This document shows, piece after piece, positions 23,751 through 33,565 of a stretch of DNA of 60,000 nt (its first letter is position 1; every line of letters begins with the position of its first letter). Both the position numbers and the translations under genes were made by a program. The notes below the pieces were generated by a model that saw only the letters and a program-made list of their open reading frames with translations, searched no databases and was not told the origin of the DNA. The DNA comes from Strigamia acuminata (lineage: Eukaryota; Arthropoda; Chilopoda; Geophilomorpha; Linotaeniidae), in contig OX442316.1 in the NCBI GenBank assembly GCA_949358305.1, forward strand, positions 3,660,001-3,720,000. Reading direction: 5' to 3'.

Positions 23751-25758
23751 TTACAGCATGAATGGTAAATCGACGTTTTTGTTGCCGTAACCGACGTAGA
23801 CGAAGCCGTAGTCGTTGGAGGAGATGCGGTGGTAGAAGACCATGCCGGGCCACCAGAGGTTGCGCAGGACGGCCACGTCGCGGGTGCTGTCGATCTGGAT
23901 GCTCCAGCTGTTTTTCGGGTCGTCGTCGGCGATCGTGTCGAGGAAGTCGATGGTGCGGGCGAATTCGGAGTTTGGGCGCGATTTTCTGTTGGAGCCGTCC
24001 ATTGGGAAGCGCACGTGCAAGTAGTTGTGGGGTTTGGAGGCTTCGGAGAGGTCCAGACCTGCGTTGAAACGGAATAAGTGGAGTTTTTGTGGGGGTTTTG
24101 TGGGGTTTTTTGAGGGGTTTTTACCTGTGAAGAATCTGTTGGTTAGGACTTCGCCGATTGGGGTTCTTACGAATGCACCTCTGGGGGCCAAGGCAGCTTC
24201 GTGGTCGATCTGTTGGACTATGCAAGCGAGACGTTCTTCGTCGGTTAATATTTTCTGGGGAGATAAACAAAGAAATGGTTATTAATGGTTGGGTGGTTGT
24301 GGAAGTGGCGAAATGGAGGCCGGGTAATAGTTTGGGAATGTGGATGTCTGATTTTCTTTGGTTGTGCACCCGCGCACTATTGGAAAAATTCTAATTTTTC
24401 TAAATTTTCTTTAAAAAATTTAAGGTTTTCCTAGAAAAATTTAAATTTTCCTCAAATTTTGCTTAAAAATTTCAAATTTTCTTCAAATTTTTCTCAAATT
24501 TTGCCTGAAAAATTCAAATTTCACTAAATTTCCCTCAAATTTCCCTAAAAAATTCAAATTTCACTAAATTTTCCTCAAATTTCACTAAATTTTCCTCAAA
24601 TTTCACTCAATTTTCCTCAAATTTCACTCAATTTTCCTCAAATTTCACTCAATTTTCCTCAAATTTCACTCAATTTTCCTCAAATTCTACTCAATTTTCC
24701 TCAAATTTCACTCAATTTTCCTCAAATTTCACTCAATTTTCCTCAAATTTCACTCAATTTTCCTCAAATTTCACTCAATTTTCCTCAAATTCTACTCAAT
24801 TTTCCTCAAATTTCACTCAATTTTCCTTCAATAAAATTCAAACACTATATTATAATATTATAATATTAAAATACAGACTAATCGCAGATTATTAGAAGCC
24901 CGCGGTCTAATGGGGGCCCGCACACAATAAAAGGAAATACCATACTACATGCCGCGGCTAATTTCCCATTTACGTTACCAGTGGCGCAACTACAACCGCA
25001 TAGTCCCTAAACAAAACGACTACCGTGCTCGTTACCGAGCCAAGCTACGTAAGAAACAGACAGGAAGACCGTCTATTACGGGCCCTTAGCGGTACAGTAG
25101 TTCCGCCACTGTTTGCTCTTCATATTTCGTTGTATAACATCATCAATGTCATCCAATTCCAAATCGTCAACCGAGGCCGTGTCAGTCAAATGCTTAGTGT
25201 CTCCCCCATCTCTCTGCTTTCTCTTCCTTTCATCTTCATCCAGATATTCTTCTTCTTCCTCTTCTTCGTGCAATATATCCGACACGACCGATCCTTCGCC
25301 CAGCTCTTCCGCTTCCGTTTCGGACGTAGTTGTGTGCACGTAAATCGGGATTTTAACCGTTTCCTCGTACGCAGGATCCCCGAAAAGCGGCTTTCTTATG
25401 AACTTATTTAATCTTCTGTGGATCGGAGTTGGCGACGTGAGCAAATTCCACTTCTTCATGTCCTGACTGTCGTCAATAATAAAAAAAACGAAAATAATCA
25501 CACAAATATGAACAGAAATATACATTTGCACCTGTAAAAAGTCTGCTTTTGTCTCAGAATGTCTCTGTGCAGACCGAAACCGATGTAATAACTCTTCTGC
25601 AAGCCCATGATTTTCCCCCAGAAATAAACCTTGCGGAATTTACCATCCTGCTTCAAAAGCGTCAACGAGTTGTGCAACAACGCCCGTTCTTCGGTCGTGA
25701 ACGTAACGCCGTTCACAGCGAGGAAATCCAAATCGGTGACCAAATAATCGGAATCCAT
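23751..25758 (-). CDS. RSPH9: radial spoke head protein 9 homolog
   Basis: Component of the radial spoke head in 9+2 axonemes of motile cilia and sperm flagella. Minus-strand exons: 25758-25532, 25466 to an unresolved donor, 24254-24125, 24058-23751 (stop). Matches to RSPH9 run end to end: FRKVYFWGKIMGL and YYIGFGL in exon 1; PLFGDPAYE in exon 2; PRGAFVRTPIGEV then NRFFTG in exon 3; LDLSEA, SWSIQ, LRNLWWPGMVFYH, YGFVYVGYG and the terminal NVDLPFML in exon 4. Exon 2 stays open to 25076 and includes an acidic run of seven Glu, longer than in vertebrates. I could not find a strong donor in the phase exon 3 needs, so the exon 2 end is uncertain. The intron between them holds a 21-bp minisatellite. 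The gene is tail-to-tail with NUDT22-A and head-to-head with NUDT22-B. Confidence 0.9.
24390..24835. repeat. 21-bp minisatellite in an RSPH9 intron
   Basis: Imperfect at the left, then regular units of TCAATTTTCCTCAAATTTCAC (21 bp) from about 24560 to 24830, with occasional TTCTAC variants. The array lies wholly inside the RSPH9 intron between exons 2 and 3. Confidence 0.92.
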
Positions 25759-25906
25759 TTGCAATGCGATTCAAATTAATAATTCGGCGCTACCTGGTGC
25801 CAACTGCGCGAAACGAACGAATTAAGCGACTCGCCGCGCGATTGTTGCGATTAAAAGCAACTTTTCTTCAAAATTCAGGGGTTGAACGTCAAAATTTGAA
25901 GCAAAC
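25759..25906. promoter_or_regulatory. 148-bp divergent spacer, RSPH9 / NUDT22-B
   Basis: The start codons of RSPH9 (minus) and NUDT22-B (plus) are only 148 bp apart, so both promoters and 5' leaders must fit in this interval. It is GC-richer than the surroundings, with GCGCGAAACG and CGCCGCGCG stretches, and has no obvious TATA box. A bidirectional promoter is inferred from the spacing. Confidence 0.55.
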
Positions 25907-27715
25907 ATGATCGTTCCAGAAATTGCGCCGGACGTTACGGTCACAAGTGTGGCGAAAAACGGCAAAGGTCTGTGCCGGAGTCAAGTGACGGCCGTGTTTT
26001 CGAGTCCGGCAAACAACAGAAAACTTTATTGCACTTTGGAATGTGGGATAGAAAAGGCGTGGCTTTTGGCGCTGGAGAGGTACTGCGGCTGCCTGCAGAA
26101 CCGAGTTAAATTCAGGTTGGATTCGGTGCAAACGAACGAAGGGAGTCTTCGTTTAAATCTGGGGTTCACAACCTGTAAAGATTTCATAGGAACCAATTGC
26201 AAATCGTTGCGAGATGTTTTGTGCTGGACGAGTCAAGGATTCAATTGTTATTGCGACAGGGCGGCGTATTTTGCAAACCCGTTGGCTGTGGGAGCCATTG
26301 TACACACTATTGACGATAAATATATATTTTTACGGAGGCGGAAGTACTGTTGTCAGGATGTTGGGTACATAGACACAGCCCGTGGATTTATCTGTCCACA
26401 AGTAAGGGAATCATAAGTCAAATGATGTATACGGTCGAAACTCTTTATAAAGAATCAGAAGGAATCAGAAAAATCAATTTATTATAACGAGAATTCGTTA
26501 TATCGTTTTTTTTTAAGGTGGTGTTTTGTGGCCAGCCAGCCAACCAGCCATTTTTAGATATTTGTTATGTCGATAATTCGTTATATCGAGTTTCGACTGT
26601 ATTTAAAATTTAAAATGCTTTATTTTACGTGAAAATTCATTATTTTACGTGAAAATTCATTATTTTGCGTGAAAAAGCATTATTTTGCGTATAATCGTAT
26701 AAATATATTATTTTGAGTAGAAATGCATTATTTTGAGTAAAAATGCATTATTTTGCGTAAAATGCATCACTTTGCGTAAAAATGCATCACTTTGCGTAAA
26801 ACTGCATCAATTTGCGTGAAAATGCATTAAATAATGCATGAATATGCATTATTTTGCGTTAAAATGCCTTATTTTGCGTTAAAATGCCTCATTTTGCGTT
26901 AAAATGCCTCATTTTGCGTTAAAATGCCTCATTCTGCGTTAAAATTTGCATTGTTTTGCGTTAAAATGCCTCATTCTGCGTTAAAATTTGCATTGTTTTG
27001 CGTTAAAATGCCTCATTCTGCGTTAAAATTTGCATTGTTTTGCGTTAAAATGCCTCATTCTGCGTTAAAATTTGCATTGTTTTGCGTTAAAATGCCTTAT
27101 TTTGCGTTAAAATGCCTCATTTTGCGTTAAAATGCCTCATTTTGCGTTAAAATGCCTCATTTTGCGTTAAAATGCCTCATTTTGCGTTAAAATGCCTCAT
27201 TTTGCGTTAAAATTTGCATTAAATTGTGTGTTTTTTTTACCATTTTCAGAAAGCATTTTTAAACCCGTGTTCTTGCAGAGAACTTGACGCTTCGTTCGGT
27301 ATAAACGACTTAATCTACGACACCATTTTGAACTTCATTGATTCGGAGATGGCAATACCACTCAACTATCTTGGAGAACCAGAATTACTCGGCTTAGCCC
27401 AAGATAGATCTAAAGCCTGGGCACCCTCACTCGAGTTTTACGTCAAGTGAGTGTTCGTCTTCATGTTTTATTCATGTTGATCACGATTGAATTGAAACAA
27501 ATCGATTTACAATGTTTGTTTGCAGTTGCACGTTGGATTCAGAGCGAATTTACTTTCTCTATCAAAGGAAACAGCACGGTTTAGCTTGTAATTCAACCTG
27601 TATTGTCCTTGCAACTTGGTCTGAAATGGTAAGCATCAGTTCCCTTTTCTTCCGGGGATTAGGTGTAGGTGCAAAAGGTGCCATTCTTTTATATCGACAA
27701 CTTAATTACCAATGA
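25907..27715 (+). CDS. NUDT22: NUDT22-like Nudix protein, copy B
   Basis: Paralog of the gene at 21663. Exons 25907-26401, 27250-27446 and 27526-27715 give 293 residues, with the same intron positions and phases (0, then 2) as copy A. It keeps the family blocks: VKFRLDS, LGFTTCKDFIGTN, a YFANPLAVGA block (closer to human than copy A), YIFLRRR, ARGFICPQ, SLEFYVK and GAKGAILLY. The Nudix helix reads NFIDSE where human has QEICDE, and the preceding HE is replaced by YD, so metal ligands are depleted even more than in copy A. Sequence similarity to A is modest despite identical structure, which suggests an old duplication. Intron 1 holds a MITE and a long 20-bp minisatellite. Confidence 0.88.
26431..26600. 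mobile_element. ACAGTCGAAAC-type MITE in NUDT22-B intron 1
   Basis: The ends ACGGTCGAAACTCTTTATAA and, inverted, ACAGTCGAAACTCGATATAA bound a 170-bp element with internal ATAACGAGAATTCG and CCAGCCAGCCAACC motifs. These match the copy at 41905-42090. Flanking TA fits Tc1/mariner/pogo-type insertion. Confidence 0.8.
26605..27215. repeat. minisatellite in NUDT22-B intron 1, 20/42-bp units
   Basis: Starts with variable units around AAAATGCATTATTTTGCGT and becomes regular as TTTTGCGTTAAAATGCCTCA (20 bp). Between about 26930 and 27085 a higher-order 42-bp unit, joining that unit to a TTAAAATTTGCATTG variant, repeats four times. The array ends about 30 bp before exon 2. Confidence 0.92.
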
Positions 27716-28286
27716 TTTTTTTGACCCATGTAAAAAAAAAACAAAAAAAAAACGTATATTTAAAAAATGTAAAATATAATTTAAGTCGCCCCTAAGCTTT
27801 TATTCTTTCATATAATTTTCCATTTTAAATAAAAGAAAATAAAGAAATGCTCAGCAAATTGTGAAATGAATTTTATTCGTAAAAATGAATTTTTAGTCGC
27901 CAAAACTGAATTTTTATTCGCCAAAACTGAATTTTTATTCGCCAAAATGAATATTTCGTCTCAAAAATGAATATTTGGTCGCCAAAATGAATATTTAGTC
28001 GCCAAAATGAACGAAAAATTGAAGAAAATACGATTTGACTTTAATTTTTTGCCATCAGAGGTCGCGCAATTGAAGTTCCAGCGGTGCATTGTTGGAAATT
28101 TGAGTTGATAAAGAAAGAAGTGGAAGAAGAATCGTTCGTATAATGCCATTGTAATTTCGGTCCAACTTCAAGTCTAAATTTGAAAGAATCAACTTGCTCA
28201 CACTTAAACCCAATGGCTAGAAACTAAAATAAACATAAGAATCCATCCAAGTATATAAATCGCAAGTAAACTAAACACAGGAAATC
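27716..28286. other. spacer with short 20-bp array
   Basis: Between NUDT22-B and the next gene. 27870-28015 repeats TGAATTTTTATTCGCCAAAA and TGAATATTTGGTCGCCAAAA units of 20 bp. The remainder (28016-28286) is less AT-rich and should contain the promoter and leader of the 28287 gene. Confidence 0.65.
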
Positions 28287-29634
28287 ATGAATGATCCGAG
28301 AAGAACAACGAGCGACACTTCCGCACCTCACATGATGAGCAGACCAACTGCTGGTGCAAATCCACTCCCACCCATCAACCCAGCAATGAGTTCACGAGTG
28401 GTTCAAAATGCCATCAAAGTAATTTAATCATAATCTAAGGGCTGGATTGTGGCGACGGGATGGGGCAAATGTTCAGGGATGCCCCTTCTATATGTAGCAT
28501 TTTTTTTGCTTCATAAATGCAATTTTTCCACAAGAAAATGCAGAATTGGGTGTGAAAATGCAATTTTTTTCAAGCTCAAATGAATTTAGTTATCATAAAA
28601 ATGCATTTTTTCACAAGATAACGCATTATTTCACATGGAAAATGGATTAATTTGCGTGAAAATGCAATTTTTTCAAGCTTAAAACGAATTTATTTTTGGT
28701 AAAAAGCATTTTTGCACATGCAAATGCATTATTTCATTTCTTTAATGCATTAAATTACTAGAAAATGCATTACTTAACGTAAATCAAGCTTAAAATGAAT
28801 TTATTTTTTATAAAAATGCGTTATTTCACCTGAAAACGCATTACTTTACGTAAAAATGCATTACGTTACGTAAAAATGCATTACGTTACGTAAAAAGCAT
28901 GACTTTACGTAAAAATGCATTACGTTACGTAAAATGCATTACTTTACGTAAATATGTAGTTTTTCAACCTCAAAAATGAATTTATTTCCCATTTAAACCC
29001 ATTTTTGCACGTGCAAATGCATTCTTTTTGCTTGAAAACATTATGGTGCCATTTCTGAATATTGATGGCAGGAATTCTGCTATGAATTCTGCAAGAATTC
29101 TTCTATTACGAGAGGCCCCTTCTAGCAGCCCTTTTTTGGGGCCCTAATTAAAAATATATATATTTTCTTGACATTTTTTCTTGACCAAAAGTTTTCATTT
29201 TGGGGCCCTTCTCCTTCGAGAACTGCGAGAACATACGTCATGGGCCTCCAAAGCCTTAATTCTGCCCTGATGATCCGCCATTTTGAAAAGTAATATTTCA
29301 AACAATTTTTCTTTCAAAGTGCTGTTTGGGGGCAGGACCAGATCCAAATCTGCAAGAAATAATCGAAGATAAATGCCAAGGACCGATCCCCTTCCGGGAC
29401 AAGATGGCCGGCAGTTGCGATATCGATTTCAAGTTCCGTGCAGACGTCGATCTAGTCGAACAGTTTATCCCGAGAAACACGCCGTCTTATCCGCCAATGA
29501 GCGAGCCTCCTTGCGACGAGAATACTAGCTCGGATGAGTTTCTATTGGACAAAGCTTCTGGGGTTATCTCTCCCGTTCAATTTTCTCCTTGTTTCGAGTC
29601 GTGGAAAAGAAGGGGATACCAACGAGAGAGATAA
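28287..29634 (+). CDS. unrecognised two-exon protein, 148 residues
   Basis: Exons 28287-28418 (44 codons, donor GTAATT) and 29320-29634 (stop TAA) join in phase 0 to give 148 residues. Exon 1 encodes a polar, Pro- and Ser-rich N-terminus (MNDPRRTTSDTSAP.., NPLPPINPAMSSR). Exon 2 begins CCLGAGPDPNLQEI and has DIDFKFRADVDLVEQF, a Pro-rich NTPSYPPMSEPP stretch and a basic end (SWKRRGYQRER). There is no signal peptide, membrane segment or domain that I recognise. Coding-like composition, clean splice sites and a start shortly after a promoter-like stretch support it as real. The intron (901 bp) is filled with AAAATGCATTAC-type 20-bp repeats and may itself be transposon-derived. Confidence 0.6.
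28500..29040. repeat. 20-bp-type minisatellite in the intron of the 28287 gene
   Basis: Variable units around AAAATGCATTACGTTACGTA, most regular at 28840-28950. The AAAATGCATT core is shared with the arrays in the two NUDT22 introns. The flanks carry GGGCTGGATTG at the left (about 28440) and an inverted CAGGGCAGAATTAAGG at the right (about 29264), which could be the ends of an insertion. Confidence 0.8.
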
Positions 29635-30265
29635 ATGTTTCTTGACCAGATTTAGCTTTTTATTGATTTATTTTTTGAAATTTTTTTATTTCGCTCCAAG
29701 TTTTCCACTTGTAAATGCTAATAAAAGAAAAAAATCCGTAGTCTCGTTTGTTGTTTTTATCATGCGCTGCCATCTATCGTGGAAATAACGCGGTATTTGA
29801 GTTGTGCATTATTGTGTAGTTATTAATGATTTTTTCATTTTATTTCTTTTTAAATATTTTTAATGTACACTTTTATTTTCCGTGGAAATATAAGTAAAAA
29901 TCGTAAAAATAAATTATAAAATAGCGTCGTATCCGGTCGTATCTATGTTTTCAAATTTGGCTATATCCTGTCACACTTTGCATCAAATTTTTTAATTTTT
30001 TTTATATAATTCCTACCTAAATTAATCGACAAAATATTTCCATCCAAATGTATTTAATTAAATATTTTTTTAAAAATTATATTTATTGTAAACACTTCAT
30101 AAAAGTTAATAACCAATGAAACATTTTAACTAGAGGAGCCGGACAGCAATTAGTCATCAAGTTTGCACGCTTCTTAAACGTCGGCTCTCCGTTGTCAGTC
30201 TCGTATAGTCAAGTAGCCTTGTGCACCACACTTTCCTAGCGCGACTACACGTATTCTGTCGTAAA
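29635..30265. other. spacer upstream of SNRPD3
   Basis: AT-rich with no gene seen. The right part (about 30130-30265) is GC-richer and lies just ahead of the SNRPD3 start, so it should hold its promoter and leader. Confidence 0.45.
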
Positions 30266-30728
30266 ATGTCTATCGGCGTCCCGATTAAAGTGCTCCACGA
30301 AGCTGAAGGACACATCGTAACATGTGAGACCAACACGGGCGAAGTTTATCGCGGCAAACTGGTCGAGGCGGAAGACAACATGAATTGTCAAATGGCGAAT
30401 ATCACGGTAACTTATCGCGACGGACGAGTCGCGCAGCTCGAGAACGTTTACATTCGCGGCAGCAAAATCAGATTTTTAATACTACCCGACATGTTGAAAA
30501 ATGCGCCAATGTTTAAGAAGACGGGCAGTAAAGGCGCCACAGGTACCGCCGGTCGGGGCAAATCGGCCATTTTAAGAGCGCAGGGTAAGTTTTGCTTTAT
30601 TTTGTTGTTTTAGTGGAAAAAATTGATTTTTGATTTGATTTTTGTGCTTTTTAGCTGCTGCAAGAGGCCGTGGTCGAGGAGAGGGAGGAAGAGGACGAGC
30701 TACAGTGTTCCCGAGGAGACCGAAATGA
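30266..30728 (+). CDS. SNRPD3: small nuclear ribonucleoprotein Sm D3
   Basis: Core Sm protein of the spliceosomal U1, U2, U4 and U5 snRNPs; it forms the heptameric ring with SmB, D1, D2, E, F and G on the Sm site. Exons 30266-30584 and 30655-30728 encode 130 residues (human 126). It opens [20 protein letters not shown], contains the Sm1 block ([19 protein letters not shown]) and the Sm2 block ([15 protein letters not shown]). It ends in an Arg-Gly tail ([15 protein letters not shown]) of the kind that is dimethylated by PRMT5 and bound by SMN. The start is the ATG of MSIGVP; the upstream in-frame codons lack homology. AATAAA is at about 30847. Confidence 0.97.
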
Positions 30729-30889
30729 TTTAAATGGAATTTTTTTAATTTTTTGTTAATTTTTTTTTTCTCTTTTGTTTTGGAAAATTTGATGTTGCGG
30801 TTTCTACGCGCGAATGACATTGATTCGTGTGTGATTAAGTTGAAAGAATAAATATGATTTGAAACTGAATTTTTAAACAATATTGAATG

Positions 30890-31617
30890 GTCTACGGTGA
30901 TGATTTTGTGGAAAATCCGATTTCATTTGTAGATTTAGATGTTTAAATGTTTGAAAAACGTAGAAAAAAAACGGTTTTTCGATTAAATCTGTTAATTAAG
31001 TGATTTAAATACTTAAAAAACATACAAAACTAGCGTTTTTTCGATTGAATTTGTTAATTTAGTCGTTTAAATATCTGAAAAACGTATAAAAGAAGCGATT
31101 TTTCGACTGGATTTGTTAATTTAATCGTTTAAATATTTAAAAATCATACAAAACAAGCGATTTTCACATCTAAATGTTCTGCTACATCATTTCTTTTATA
31201 TAAAAATATTTTTTCGACCTTTATTAGTAATATTTTGAACAAAATCCGACGTCTAATGTAACGACACATTAAAAAAACTCGATTTTACTCATTTCTAAGC
31301 AACTAAAAATTGAATATTTCTACGTTATTTCGAAATAAAATCGACAAATAAAAATTTCAAAAAAAAAAACAGTTTGTGATAAAAATTGTAACATTTCTCT
31401 ACTATACAATCGAAACTAAAAGGCGATTTGCATATTTTGGCATGAGCATTCCGAAGAAGAAACAAAAAATTAAAAAAAATAATGAAAAAAAATTCATTCC
31501 ATTCTCAATAAATCAAACTAAAATAAATTAAGTGACCAGAATAAATTTCTCAAACAAAACTAAAATAAAAAAAAAATTAAAGCGAGCCAACTTCAAAAAT
31601 AAAAACAATCGACGCCA
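30890..31617. repeat. degenerate ~62-bp tandem repeat between convergent genes
   Basis: From about 30930 to 31170 a unit of roughly 62 bp recurs three to four times with divergence, each with GCGATTTTTCGA.. and TTGTTAATTTAGTCGTTTAAA. The rest up to the TMED stop is AT-rich and featureless. It separates the 3' ends of SNRPD3 and TMED. Confidence 0.6.
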
Positions 31618-32933
31618 TCACGATTTATTGAACTTCCAAATTTTGTGAACCCTACTGCGGTCGTCGAACAAACTTCGCACCATGACGACCTGTATTCCTC
31701 CAACGATTAACATGATGACAATCTGCGTGACAGACCACGTGTTGACGCACAAAAAGTTGTGTTCTTGGATGTTTCTGTCGCGCGCTTCGAATGCTCGCAG
31801 TTGGTCTTGAATGTGTTTGACTTTGTTTAGGTTATTTTTGACACGATTCACGGATTGGTCGATGTCTTCGACCCCGATCGGATACGCGTCGTCGAGGTCG
31901 CTTTTCTTTGGCGTTAATTTCTCCTCGTCGTCGTCGTCGTCTTCTTCGTCGTCGTCGTCTTCGATTATCATCTCGAAGTAGATTACTTTGGTTGATATAT
32001 GGCTGAAGCTGTTGTCGAAACACATTTTGTAGTCGCCGGGTTCGCTCGCTTCTTTCCTGGATGTTTAAATCGATTGTAGTTTGACAAAAATTGCGGTTTT
32101 TGGGTTTTTTCAATAAAATTTTGCAATTTTTTTAATTTTTCAATGAACTTTCAATGAAATTTAGCAATTTTTTGGATTTTTCAATAACATTTCAATAAAA
32201 TTTTGCAATTTTTTGGATTTTTCAATGAAATTTCAATGAAATTTTGCAATTTTTTGGATATTTCAATAAAATTTCAATGAAATTTTGCTTTTGAAGATTT
32301 TTTTCAGTGAAATTTCAATAAAAATACACTGAAACTTTGCGTTTTTTTGCTTATTTTCAATAAAATTTAATAAAATTTTGCTAGTTTTTGCAATTTTTCA
32401 GTAAAATAACAATGAATTTCAGTGAAATTTTGGGTTTCTTTGAATATTTTTAATGAAATTTTGGGTTTCTTTGAATATTTTCAATGAAATTTTGGGTTTC
32501 TTTGAATATTTTCAATGAAATTTCAATGAAATTTAATAAAATTCAATGAAATTTTGCAAATTTTTAATTTTTTTCAATGTATACCTATGCGCGGCATCAG
32601 TCTTTTTGTAATCGGCCAATAAAACACGACTACTGGGTGTGAAAACTTTGAAATTTATGTCCAGATCGCCGTGTCCACCGTCAATTACCTAAAAAAGAAA
32701 TTTTTCCAATCAATTTTGTTCAATTTTGTTCAATTTAAAATTTAATTTTTGAAGAATTAATTTTTTTTTACTTGATATTCGATGTCTAAGATTTGGCCAA
32801 CTTTGACTGTTTGGAAAAAACATTGTTCTCGGCCAGGATCTACACTTATTGTAAATTCCTGCTCCATTGTAAAAACATCTCTAAATGAGGTAAAAAGTTT
32901 TAAAAAAAGTAAATACAAAACGATGAAATTCAT
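31618..32933 (-). CDS. TMED/p24 family cargo receptor
   Basis: Type I membrane protein of COPI/COPII vesicles that sorts cargo between ER and Golgi. Minus-strand exons 32933-32772, 32688-32585 and 32056-31618 give 234 residues. A signal peptide (MNFIVLYLLFLKLFTS..) precedes the GOLD domain, with the paired cysteines in REQCFFQ (residue 38) and DYKMCFDNSFS. An inserted acidic stretch of about 14 Asp/Glu follows the domain. Then come a coiled coil (VNRVKNNLNKVKHIQDQ), the signature LRAFEARDRN, a membrane helix (VTQIVIMLIVGGIQVVMV) and a short tail beginning RSLFDD. The body is closest to the TMED1/TMED5 group as I recall it. The tail has LF where the usual FF motif sits and no KKxx. The promoter is shared or adjacent with the bromodomain gene, 632 bp away. 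Confidence 0.92.
32105..32575. repeat. loose repeats in TMED intron 2
   Basis: The intron between TMED exons 2 and 3 is filled with irregular repeats of TTTTCAATGAAATTT and TTTTGCAATTTTTTGGAT. It is less regular than the 20-bp arrays nearby. Confidence 0.8.
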
Positions 32934-33565
32934 TTTGGGGATTTCTGCGGTTTTCCGTTCGTTTATCTTCCAGTGTTATCGATTAGGCAGCCTACGATGT
33001 AGTTTATGTACTTGTACCTGCTTTCTTGTGTGTATAAACAGGATTAAATCGTCTATGGGCATTATACAGCAAAATTAGATGCCATTTTTAGGGGCCGATT
33101 TAAAAATTTAAACTCTGGTTTTAGAGTTTCCTCCCAATCACACTTTCTACGTCACTTGTGAATTTATACAAACATCACATTTGATTTTTGTTAACGAAAT
33201 GCAGTGGTCACAACTGAACTGGAAATAGCGAGAGCACATTCTCTTCTAAATTACAGGAAGTTATAATTAAGACAATTCTCGAAAAAATATCAGTATTTTA
33301 TTTCATTTAAAAATAATTAATAAACATTGAGTTAATTCAAATTTGTTTAAAACGGAAAAAAAAATAATTTCAATCCGTGTCGCTTCGATTGGCCATGTTT
33401 TTCCGGTTTATGATTAACCCGCATCAGCTGATTTGTTATGATGCACCACATTTGCTGAAGAAAATCGTCTGTTTCGCACAAAACCCGACGAAGAAACGAA
33501 CCTAAAATGTATATTTCCAAAAAAGCATTACAAATCCCGTCTATTTTTTCCTAGAAAACTCGAAA
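32934..33565. promoter_or_regulatory. divergent intergenic region TMED / BRD10-like
   Basis: The two genes start 632 bp apart on opposite strands. The stretch near 33370-33560 is GC-richer and probably contains the promoter and leader of the bromodomain gene. No TATA box is evident. A shared promoter is inferred from the arrangement. Confidence 0.45.

Noticed and set aside
23762-24067. Arg- and Cys-rich plus-strand frame
   Set aside because: Antisense shadow of RSPH9 exon 4.
25831-25856. GTTGCGATTAAAAGCAAC as an RFX X-box driving RSPH9
   Set aside because: The half-sites are palindromic but the spacer is too long for the X-box consensus (0-3 bp between half-sites), so it is not called.
26930-27085. 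Regular 42-bp repeat resembling a CRISPR-like repeat/spacer array
   Set aside because: All parts of the 42-bp unit are identical between copies, so there are no variable spacers, and it lies in an intron of a eukaryotic gene.
31832-32113. 93-codon minus-strand frame with a run of Arg
   Set aside because: Out-of-frame reading of the Asp-rich TMED exon; the TMED frame has the family signature.
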